5,166 nt of DNA. It comes from JAYREN01 sp041908845 (GTDB taxonomy: Bacteria; Acidobacteriota; Holophagae; Holophagales; Holophagaceae). The DNA is taken from assembly GCA_041908845.1 (NCBI GenBank), contig JAYREN010000211.1:1-5166 (forward strand), read 5' to 3'. Shown here piece by piece: positions 1-5,166 of the stretch (within the stretch, counting starts at the first letter, position 1; each line of letters starts with the position of its first letter). Made by a program: the position numbers and the translations under genes. The notes beneath the pieces are model-generated. The model made no database searches. It was not told the origin of the DNA and was given only the letters and a program-made list of their open reading frames with translations.

Positions 1-1698
1 GGACTCCCAGTAGACCGAGGCATTGCGGCTGTTGATGCGGCTCGCGGCGACCTCCACGAGATGCAGGAACTCGGCCTTCATCCCGAAGAGCGACGCCACG
101 ATCTCCGGCAGCATCTCCTCCGCCCAGCCCCGGTGGAAGCGACAGAGCCCCAGGTTGTCCATAACCAGCTCGGCCTTCATGCGCTCGGCGCAGATCTTTC
201 CAAGAGTGCGGGGCGGGAAGAATTCCGGGCCATAGAACATGTAGTACTTGCCCATGATCGCCATGGGCGCCAGCGCCCCGGGCGTCCAATACTGGTTGGG
301 CACCATCCAGCCCCTGCGGCCATGGGCCAGATGGACAAAAGTATCGATGATGCGCGTGCCCCGCTCCCGGCGGATCCTGCGGGCGAATTTGCGGACGCCT
401 TCCGACAGGTTGAGTTGTCCCTTGTGTCCGAGGATGGCCTCGATGAGCTCGCAGCCTAGTTCCGCGTTGTGTTTGGAATCGGCCACGACCTCGAAGCCAT
501 CCAGGTTCCAACGCGGCAGGCGACTCACTCCGAGATCCTCCTGGGTGAGGTCGCCCCGTTCCAGGCACTCCATGAGCCACGCAAGAACGCCGCCGATGCT
601 GATGCCATCGAAGCCAGCGGCATCGGCCTTGGCATTGAGCAGCTCCGCCGCCCGCTGGTCGAAGATCCCGCAGAGAGGCCCCAGGGTCTGGTACGGCTCG
701 TAGTCCTTCTTGAACTCGCCCCGCAGCTTCTTGCACACGGCGGCGCAGGGTTCCCCGCAGGTGGACTGCTGCTTGGTCTGGATGGTCTCTTCGTTGAACT
801 GCTTGAGGTAGTGATCGAGCACCAGATGCTGGTGGGCCGCGAGGCGGGCATCTTCGGTCTCGAACATGGAGCGGTAGTTGAAGGTGAGCATGCGCCCCTT
901 GAGGGAGGCGTAGTTCACGCCGAAGGTGCCGCCCGTCTCGAACTTGGGGTCGAAGCGATACTTGGTGGTGCTCTCGAAATCCTTGGCCGCCAGGCGCTGC
1001 TTGTATTTCTCCTCGAACCATTCGTCGGCCACCTTGCGGTCGCGGAAGTCCTCATCAATGAAGGTGCCCCCGTAGATGACGGCGGCGATGCCGTGTTCCT
1101 GGAGCATCTTGGAGCCCATGCCGCCCCGCCCCGCCCAGGTATCGGCGAAGGTGATCTGCCCCTTCACGATGGGCGCGCTGCCGATGGCGCCAAAATCCGT
1201 GGCCAGGGCCGCAGGCCCCACCGCCAGCACCCGGGGATCGGTTTCGTAGCGGGAACCAAAGCGTTCCAGCACTTCATCCATGAGCCCGTAGACCCCACCC
1301 CGCCCCCGTGCCCAGGCCTTCGCCAGATCCACGGGCACGACCTCCACGTGGATCTCTTCGCCGTGGCTGCGGTTGAGGTAGAGGATCGACGGCACCGGCG
1401 CCTTGCCTACCAGACTCACCATGTTGATGCCCAGGTTGTCGAAGACCAGCCCCGCGCCCCCCATGCTGGACACGAAGAAGCCCCGCCAGCAGGGCGAGAA
1501 GCCCGTGATGATGAGCCGGTTGGAACCCGGGATGATGGAACCCGCGAAAATGCCCGTGCCGATGTTCAGGCTGCGCCACCGATCCGCGAGATGGAGCCCC
1601 AGATCCACCGGCCCGAAATACTCGTCCAGCTTGTAGCGCCGGTGCCGGTAGAAGCCCGTGGCGGGATCGATGAAGAGAACGCGCTGAACGGCTTCCAT
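1..1698 (-). CDS. Aldehyde:ferredoxin oxidoreductase family protein (tungsten/molybdopterin enzyme), C-terminus cut by window edge
   Basis: The frame is open for 566 codons from the ATG at 1696-1698 to the left edge. Characterised AORs are about 600 residues, so only the C-terminal tail is missing. Family members oxidise aldehydes or related substrates at a bis-pterin tungsten (or Mo) centre and pass electrons through a [4Fe-4S] cluster to ferredoxin, usually in the cytoplasm; no signal peptide is seen. Visible signatures: an AOR N-terminal domain (about 1-210) with SSMGGAG at 77-83 and GRGGMGSK at 190-197; a cysteine cluster C314/C318/C322; a first pterin-binding motif DAAGFD at 359-364; and a second, DNLGLC at 514-519, whose C519 should be the fourth cluster ligand. 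The spacing C322 to C519 is close to that in Pyrococcus furiosus AOR. Oddities: the cluster reads C-x3-C-x3-C, not the textbook C-x2-C-x3-C, and VPNQYW at 466-471 lies where I expect a different active-site motif. The family assignment is firm. The substrate is unknown, and it could equally be an electron-transfer or reductase subunit related to BamB. The start is supported by a good ribosome binding site. Confidence 0.93.
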   Translation of the reverse strand, partial: MEAVQRVLFIDPATGFYRHRRYKLDEYFGPVDLGLHLADRWRSLNIGTGIFAGSIIPGSNRLIITGFSPCWRGFFVSSMGGAGLVFDNLGINMVSLVGKAPVPSILYLNRSHGEEIHVEVVPVDLAKAWARGRGGVYGLMDEVLERFGSRYETDPRVLAVGPAALATDFGAIGSAPIVKGQITFADTWAGRGGMGSKMLQEHGIAAVIYGGTFIDEDFRDRKVADEWFEEKYKQRLAAKDFESTTKYRFDPKFETGGTFGVNYASLKGRMLTFNYRSMFETEDARLAAHQHLVLDHYLKQFNEETIQTKQQSTCGEPCAAVCKKLRGEFKKDYEPYQTLGPLCGIFDQRAAELLNAKADAAGFDGISIGGVLAWLMECLERGDLTQEDLGVSRLPRWNLDGFEVVADSKHNAELGCELIEAILGHKGQLNLSEGVRKFARRIRRERGTRIIDTFVHLAHGRRGWMVPNQYWTPGALAPMAIMGKYYMFYGPEFFPPRTLGKICAERMKAELVMDNLGLCRFHRGWAEEMLPEIVASLFGMKAEFLHLVEVAASRINSRNASVYWES

Positions 1699-1705
1699 GG
1701 TGGAT

Positions 1706-1710
1706 CTCCT
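1706..1710 (-). promoter_or_regulatory. Ribosome binding site of the AOR-family gene
   Basis: On the minus strand AGGAG lies 7 bases before the ATG at 1696-1698. This strong Shine-Dalgarno match fixes the start, and the N-terminal sequence (MEAVQRVLFIDPATG) looks like a normal AOR N-terminus. Confidence 0.75.
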
Positions 1711-1898
1711 GGGTACCCGTGGGCGGAATTGATCAGCCTTGGGGAAAAGCGAACCGCAGAGGGCACAAAGTTAAAAAGAGAGCGCGCGGAGAAAAGCGAA
1801 TCTGATTTGCGGCTCGACTCCGCCAGACCAAGAGGCCTTGAAATCCAGAGAAAGCATCCCAGACAAAGGCTACGACCCAAGGCGTCCGAAAAATAATC

Positions 1899-1926
1899 CA
1901 CGGATACACACGGATACACACGGATG
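1899..1926 (-). repeat. Left arm of 28-base imperfect inverted repeat (three CACGGAT units)
   Basis: CACGGAT occurs at 1899-1905, 1909-1915 and 1919-1925, exactly 10 bases apart. The first two units form a perfect 10-base tandem (CACGGATACA twice). The arm matches the reverse complement of 2015-2042 at 24 of 28 positions by hand count, with all mismatches confined to the 3-base linkers between units. Confidence 0.8.
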
Positions 1927-1955
1927 AAGTTTCTAGCCAAGTTTTGGCAGGAACC

Positions 1956-1999
1956 GGCCTGCGGACCCGCCCGTCCCCGTGATCCGGGGTCCGCTGGCC
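1956..1999. other. GC-rich hairpin at the centre of the inverted repeat
   Basis: GGCC-T-GCGGACCC (1956-1968) pairs with GGGTCCGC-T-GGCC (1987-1999), giving a 13-position stem with one T/T mismatch and an 18-base loop. A smaller palindrome GCCAA-GTT-TTGGC sits beside it at 1936-1948. Neither strand has a run of T after the large stem, so it does not look like an intrinsic terminator for pepT, although it could slow transcription leaving that gene. It more likely belongs to the repeat element. Confidence 0.6.
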
Positions 2000-2014
2000 T
2001 GATGGGTCGAGGCA

Positions 2015-2042
2015 CATCCGTGTTCATCCGTGGGAATCCGTG
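2015..2042 (+). repeat. Right arm of 28-base imperfect inverted repeat (three ATCCGTG units)
   Basis: ATCCGTG occurs at 2016-2022, 2026-2032 and 2036-2042, again with a 10-base period. It is the inverted partner of 1899-1926, separated by 88 bases. The paired arms would close a large stem with the hairpin at 1956-1999 inside its loop. Confidence 0.8.
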
Positions 2043-2149
2043 TGCGGTTTTTCTGGCTGAGCCAAGCCGATAACCAGGAAAGCGAATCGTGCCTGTTTCC
2101 GTCTTTCCTCTGCGCCCTCTGCGGTAATTCCGTTCCTGTCAGCGGTGAC

Positions 2150-3427
2150 TCACACCTTGATTTGAGCGCGCTCCACCCACACGGACAGCAACTGAATGGA
2201 GACCCCCACGGCGGCAGCCATCCATTCCAACGAGACCCACTCCTGCACGGAATGGAAGCTCTGGCCACCCGCGAAGACATTGGGCGTGAGGATGCCCATG
2301 AAGGAGAGGCGGGAGCCATCGGTGCCGCCGCGGATGGCCTTGCGGATGGGCGTGATGCCCTGGCGCGTCACGGCCTCCAAGGCATAGTCCAGCACCTTGG
2401 GATCCTCGGCGATCTTGTAGCCCATGTTGCGGTAGGACGGCTTGATCTCAAGGGCGATCTGGGCGCCGGGGAAGCGGGGCTGCACCTGGGCGATCACGGC
2501 CCGCAGGGCCTCCTCCCGCTGGTGCAGTTCTTCTTCCGTGAAGGCCCGCACCAGCAGCTTCACTTCGGCCTTGGTGACATCGCCCTTCAGGTCGAAGGGA
2601 TGGAGGTAGGATTCCCGGCCCTCGGTGGTTTCCGGCAGGCGATCCGTGGGCAGGGCCTCCACAATGGCCGCCGCCACGCGCACGGCGTTGATCATCACGT
2701 TCTTGGCGTAGCCGGGATGCACATCGTGGCCCTTGATGGTGACGATGGCGGTGTCGGCGCAGAAGGTCTCATCCTCGATCTCGCCGAGATCGGAACCGTC
2801 CAGGGTGTAGGCGTACTTCGCCCGGAAGGTCGCCACGTCGAAATGTTCCGTGCCCCGGCCCACTTCCTCATCCGGCGTGAAACCAATGCGCAGCTCACCG
2901 TGGAGGAATTCGGGATGACGATTCAACCACGCGACCATCGTGAGGATCTCCGCGATGCCAGCCTTGTCATCGGCCCCCAGCAGCGTGGTGCCGTCCGTGT
3001 GGATCAGGGTATGACCGACGCAGAGGGCCAGAGAGGGGTTGGTGGTCACGGGAATGCGCTCGCCTGTAGCCGGGAGCGCGATGTCACCCCCGGCGTAGCT
3101 CTGGATGATCTGGGGCTTCACGCCCCCGCCGGGAGTGCCCGCATAGGTGTCCAGGTGGGCCAGGAAGCCCACCACGGGCACTGGGGGATGATTGGCGGGC
3201 AGATTGGAAGGCACGGTGGCGAAGACATAGCCCCACTCGTCCATGGTGGCATCCCCGCAGCCCAGGGCCTTCAGCTCTTCCACCAGCATCCGCGCCAGAT
3301 CCTTCTGCTTCTCCGTGGAAGGAAAGCAGGTGGCCTCTTCATCGCTCTGGGTATCCACCTGCACGTAGCGAAGAAAACGAGCGAGGAGTTCCTGTTTCTC
3401 GGTGGGGGCGAGGGTGAAGGTCTGCAT
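2150..3427 (-). CDS. pepT: Peptidase T (tripeptide aminopeptidase, M20B family)
   Basis: This is a cytoplasmic di-zinc aminopeptidase that removes the N-terminal residue from tripeptides in peptide use and turnover. The protein is complete at 425 residues; well-studied PepT proteins are about 408. The metal site can be read by family pattern: H91 and catalytic D93 in AHLDT, bridging D153 in GADDKAG, catalytic base E187 and ligand E188 in PDEEVGRG, D210 in LDGSDLG, and H392 in GGQSFHSVQEW. Conserved substrate-site segments are also present: HPGYAKN with H237 in the inserted lid/dimer domain, and RGGTDGS at 366-372. There is no signal peptide. All expected ligands are present, so the enzyme should be active. 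GGAG 5 bases before the ATG supports the start. Upstream lies a dead transporter, and downstream the inverted repeat element separates it from the AOR gene. I see no clear promoter or terminator. The Salmonella gene is FNR-activated, but no FNR site was recognised here. Confidence 0.95.
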   Translation of the reverse strand: MQTFTLAPTEKQELLARFLRYVQVDTQSDEEATCFPSTEKQKDLARMLVEELKALGCGDATMDEWGYVFATVPSNLPANHPPVPVVGFLAHLDTYAGTPGGGVKPQIIQSYAGGDIALPATGERIPVTTNPSLALCVGHTLIHTDGTTLLGADDKAGIAEILTMVAWLNRHPEFLHGELRIGFTPDEEVGRGTEHFDVATFRAKYAYTLDGSDLGEIEDETFCADTAIVTIKGHDVHPGYAKNVMINAVRVAAAIVEALPTDRLPETTEGRESYLHPFDLKGDVTKAEVKLLVRAFTEEELHQREEALRAVIAQVQPRFPGAQIALEIKPSYRNMGYKIAEDPKVLDYALEAVTRQGITPIRKAIRGGTDGSRLSFMGILTPNVFAGGQSFHSVQEWVSLEWMAAAVGVSIQLLSVWVERAQIKV

Positions 3428-3432
3428 GGCGT

Positions 3433-3436
3433 CTCC
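3433..3436 (-). promoter_or_regulatory. Ribosome binding site of pepT
   Basis: Minus-strand GGAG lies 5 bases before the pepT ATG (3425-3427). It is short but well placed and agrees with the expected PepT N-terminus (ending in TEKQELLARFLRYV). Confidence 0.55.
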
Positions 3437-3450
3437 GGGTTTCTACCAGT

Positions 3451-4015
3451 ATGAAGGGAGACCCCCGAAAATCAGAGCCAGCGGCAAACCCTTTGATCTT
3501 CCTGGCGGCGGCCACCTTCTTCCAGCGCAAGATCCCCGTGGAATCCCTGGAGCAGGCGGAGGCCATGCTGCGCCCCACCCTGGGCCCGGCCTCGGCCATC
3601 GTCTTCGCCTTGGCCCTGCTCTGCGGGAGTGGCTTCCACCATCACTTAGGGCATAGCGGGGGGCAGCATCTTCGCGGGGCTGTTCAGGCACACCTACGAT
3701 CTGCGGGACGGGCACACCAAGATGGGACTGCTCCTCACGCTGGCGCCCGCGCTGGCAGCGGTCTTACTCGTCACCGACAGTTTCAAGGTGCTGATTTTCA
3801 GCCAGGGACTCCTCAGCATCCAGTTGCCCATCACGATCCTCCTTCACCTCAGCCTCACCTCCTCACGCAAGGTGATGGGAAGCTACACCAATGCAGGAAT
3901 CGAGAAGTTCCTGCTCTGGACCACCGGCGCAGTGGTGATCCTCCTGAACCTCCTGCTGCTGAAGAGTGTCCTAATCGGGTCCCTCACTGGTTCGTGTGGG
4001 CTACCAATCCACTGA
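3451..4015 (+). pseudogene. Nramp/MntH-type divalent metal ion transporter, decayed C-terminal remnant
   Basis: Two plus-strand frames together give a recognisable C-terminal part of an Nramp-family Mn2+/Fe2+ importer. Frame one (about 3487-3625) reads NPLIFLAAATFF, then VESLEQAEAMLRPTLGPASA and VFALALLC, typical of the later membrane helices. One base (near 3625; a net +1 or -2 change) shifts to a second frame that continues GVASTIT, TAG stop (3647-3649), GIAGGSIFAGLF, then SQGLLSIQLPITILLHLSL, TSSRKVMG, and a last helix ending NLLLLK before the stop at 4013-4015. At least three lesions are seen: the N-terminal half or more is missing, there is a frameshift, and there is an in-frame stop. 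The remnant starts just upstream of pepT on the opposite strand, and its last 32 bases overlap the 3' end of the Sel1 gene. A single sequencing error cannot explain all lesions. The family call is by motif recall only. Confidence 0.8.
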
Positions 4016-4946
4016 TTTCCGATCGTTTTCCCAACCTCTCCTGATTTTCCTCATGGAGTTTCCGCGCACGGGCTTGTGCGTGTTCGAGGCCCTGGGGAGT
4101 GAGCTTTTGGGCTGCAATATCTCGATTCTTAGTGGCCTTGGCGTTTCCATTTGCTACCGAAAGGATGAACCACACATACGCCTCGGCATCGTCCTGGGGA
4201 ACGCCTTGGCCTTGGGCGTAGCAGATGGCAAGGTTGTTTTGGGCCGATGCGTTCCCCTGTTCAGCAGCCTTGCGATACCACTTCACGGCTTCTGCGTAGT
4301 CCTGCGGGACGCCTTGGCTTTTGGCGTATACGTAGCAGTGGCCAAGTTCGAACTGGGCTAATACAACCCCCTGTTCAGCAGCCTTGCGATACCACTTCAC
4401 GGCTTCTATGTAGTCCTGCGGAACTCCCTTGCCGTTGGCGTAATGGTAGCCAAGGAAATATTGGGCTATTACGTCTTCCTGCTCCGCAGCCTTGCGATAC
4501 CACTTTACGGCCTCGGCATAGTCCTGCGGAACACTCCAGCCGTAGTCGTAGCAGATGGCAAGGTTGTTTTGGGCCGATGAGTTCCCCTGTTCAGCAGCCT
4601 TGCGATACCACTTCACGGCTTCTGCGTAGTCTTGCGGAACGCCCTGGCCTTTCCCGTAGCAAACGCCAAGACTGTACTGCCCAATGGCATTCCCTTGCTC
4701 AGCGGCCTTTCGGTACCATTTCACCGCTTCGGCGTAGTCCTGCAGAACGCCCTGCCCTCTGTAATAGCATAAGCCGAGATTGTTCTGGGCCGTTGCGTTC
4801 CCTTTGTCCGCCTTGGCCCGCAAATCGGCAATCGGATCATTTGCCTGCCTTACTACGGGCGGCTTCGGCTTCTTCTCCGTGGCTTGTCCAGCCAAAGGAA
4901 GGGAAATCAGGAATGAAATAGCAAACCAATCAAGCCGAGGACTCAT
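3984..4946 (-). CDS. Secreted Sel1-like repeat (TPR-like) protein
   Basis: The 320-residue protein has an N-terminal signal peptide (hydrophobic FAISFLISLPLAG at 8-20, likely cleavage after AGQA). There is no lipobox cysteine, so a periplasmic or exported soluble protein is expected. After a short KPKPP linker come six Sel1 repeats: 50-85, 86-121, 122-157, 158-193, 194-231 and 232-267. Each follows the pattern AQ-x2-LG-x-CY ... GVPQDYAEAVKWYRKAAEQG. Repeat five has two extra residues. The sixth diverges at its end (AEAYVWFILSVANG) and leads into a charged capping helix rich in Q, A and R. Sel1 arrays form alpha-solenoids that scaffold protein-protein contacts; no catalytic site is visible and the partner is unknown. 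GGAG 7 bases before the ATG supports the start. Sampled lines have 53-60% G+C against about 70% in a sampled pepT line. No promoter was recognised. Confidence 0.92.
   Translation of the reverse strand: MSPRLDWFAISFLISLPLAGQATEKKPKPPVVRQANDPIADLRAKADKGNATAQNNLGLCYYRGQGVLQDYAEAVKWYRKAAEQGNAIGQYSLGVCYGKGQGVPQDYAEAVKWYRKAAEQGNSSAQNNLAICYDYGWSVPQDYAEAVKWYRKAAEQEDVIAQYFLGYHYANGKGVPQDYIEAVKWYRKAAEQGVVLAQFELGHCYVYAKSQGVPQDYAEAVKWYRKAAEQGNASAQNNLAICYAQGQGVPQDDAEAYVWFILSVANGNAKATKNRDIAAQKLTPQGLEHAQARARKLHEENQERLGKRSEISGLVAHTNQ
4146..4799 (-). repeat. In-frame tandem array of six 108-114-base units coding Sel1 repeats
   Basis: Unit borders on the minus strand are 4692-4799, 4584-4691, 4476-4583, 4368-4475, 4254-4367 (six bases longer) and 4146-4253. 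The segment coding for YAEAVKWYRKAAEQ is almost unchanged at DNA level in the first five units. Positions 4217-4307 and 4547-4637, 330 bases apart, differ at only two of 91 bases by hand alignment. This implies recent duplication or gene conversion inside the gene. Confidence 0.88.
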
Positions 4947-4953
4947 ACCAACT

Positions 4954-4957
4954 CTCC
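4954..4957 (-). promoter_or_regulatory. Ribosome binding site of the Sel1-repeat gene
   Basis: Minus-strand GGAG (followed by AG) lies 7 bases before the ATG at 4944-4946. It places the start directly before a convincing signal peptide. Confidence 0.65.
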
Positions 4958-4973
4958 GGAAGGAATGATTCGA

Positions 4974-5165
4974 TCACTGTCCCGAATGAGTTCCCTTAGT
5001 GGCAGAGTCAGCAAGCAAGAACCAATGAAAGAGCACTTCATCCTGACCTAAGCACCTTGAAATCTTGAGGAGCTTTTCGTTCTCTGCGGAGGGTATGGCG
5101 GCGGTCAGCTGCATTTCTCGGGGATCATGCAACAGGCCTTCGGCTCGTGTTTCGGCTTTGGGGTC
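4974..5165 (-). CDS. Possible 3' end of an unidentified minus-strand gene, cut by window edge
   Basis: One minus-strand frame is open from the right edge for 63 codons to a TGA at 4974-4976. It begins DPKAETRAEGLLHDPREMQL and ends ADSATKGTHSGQ. Its stop lies 27 bases before the Sel1 start, a spacing that would suit a co-transcribed upstream gene. I recognise no family, and a 63-codon open stretch can arise by chance. A short plus-strand frame from an ATG at 5093-5095 to the edge also exists and is no better supported. The rest of 4947-5166 shows no convincing promoter, repeat or RNA gene. Confidence 0.22.
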   Translation of the reverse strand, partial: DPKAETRAEGLLHDPREMQLTAAIPSAENEKLLKISRCLGQDEVLFHWFLLADSATKGTHSGQ

Positions 5166-5166
5166 C

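Larger units (their letters stand above)
1744..2125. repeat. Composite inverted repeat element filling the AOR-pepT gap
   Basis: Two copies of a two-part repeat point away from a common centre. Part B is three ATCCGTG units at 10-base spacing. Part A contains the 12-mer GCCCTCTGCGGT. On the plus strand the right copy runs B (2015-2042) then A (2108-2125). On the minus strand the left copy runs B (1926 to 1899) then A (ending at 1764 to 1753). The 12-mer is identical in the two copies (1753-1764 inverted, 2114-2125 direct). A 10-mer GAAAAGCGAA occurs at 1744-1753 and 1791-1800, and a related AAAGCGAATC at 1793-1802 and 2079-2088. Open frames across this stretch give low-complexity, repeat-derived peptides, so it is not a gene. 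From memory, B- and A-like strings recur between genes of several unrelated bacteria. I infer a dispersed repeat family, possibly a non-autonomous mobile element. No transposase or clear target duplication is visible. Confidence 0.65.

Noticed and set aside
469..1896. 475-residue plus-strand open frame opposite the AOR gene
   Set aside because: It lies antisense to a gene with clear AOR motifs and has no recognisable domain; long antisense frames are expected in GC-rich coding DNA, and its 3' part runs through the repeat element.
1566..2027. 153-residue minus-strand frame across the AOR-pepT gap
   Set aside because: It is made of translated repeat (FIRVYPCVSVDYF) and overlaps the AOR gene in another frame; nothing indicates a protein.
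1899..2042. Ten-base repeats as replication-origin iterons
   Set aside because: No replication initiator gene, AT-rich unwinding region or DnaA boxes are visible; the repeats resemble dispersed intergenic elements.
2030..3454. 474-residue plus-strand open frame opposite pepT
   Set aside because: The minus strand encodes a full PepT with all metal ligands; the start of this frame is translated repeat (FLCALCGNS) and the rest is G/H/L-rich shadow sequence.
3437..3520. Promoter for pepT (CATACT at 3443-3448 on the minus strand as a -10)
   Set aside because: Only four of six bases match and no -35 sequence lies at a proper distance.
3647..3649. TAG inside the transporter as pyrrolysine or readthrough codon
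   Set aside because: A frameshift and a missing N-terminal part occur in the same gene, so decay explains it more simply.
4146..4799. Regular 108-base repeats as a possible CRISPR-like array
   Set aside because: Units are contiguous, in frame and code for Sel1 repeats; there are no unique spacers between short repeats.
4247..4921. 224-residue plus-strand frame with internal repeats (QPCDTTSRLL)
   Set aside because: The repeats are the antisense reading of the Sel1 array.

Overview
The window is GC-rich chromosomal DNA (roughly two thirds G+C across the two large genes) from a bacterium, probably an anaerobe or facultative anaerobe. That inference rests on a tungsten/molybdopterin aldehyde:ferredoxin oxidoreductase (AOR) family gene. 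High GC, an AOR gene, a PepT peptidase and intergenic 'ATCCGTG' / 'CTCTGCG' repeats could fit a soil or sediment phylum such as Acidobacteriota, Myxococcota or Desulfobacterota. Taxonomy cannot be fixed from this sequence.

Layout from left to right. (1) Positions 1-1698, minus strand: an AOR-family oxidoreductase whose C-terminus is cut by the left edge. (2) Positions 1699-2149: a 451-base intergenic region holding a nested, inverted pair of two-part repeats around a GC-rich hairpin. (3) Positions 2150-3427, minus strand: a complete tripeptide aminopeptidase, PepT. (4) Positions 3451-4015, plus strand: the C-terminal remnant of an Nramp/MntH-type metal transporter, with the N-terminal part missing, one frameshift and an in-frame TAG. 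(5) Positions 3984-4946, minus strand: a complete secreted Sel1-repeat protein with six near-identical 36-38-residue repeats and lower GC than its neighbours. (6) Positions 4947-5166: upstream DNA that may carry the 3' end of another minus-strand gene.

The three intact genes share a strand but do not look like one operon. AOR and pepT are separated by the 451-base repeat-bearing gap, and pepT and the Sel1 gene by the dead transporter. No shared pathway is visible. The transporter relic, the low-GC Sel1 gene and the repeat element suggest a region that has been rearranged. The most unusual signal is the inverted composite repeat at 1744-2125. I see no convincing complete new multi-gene system here.
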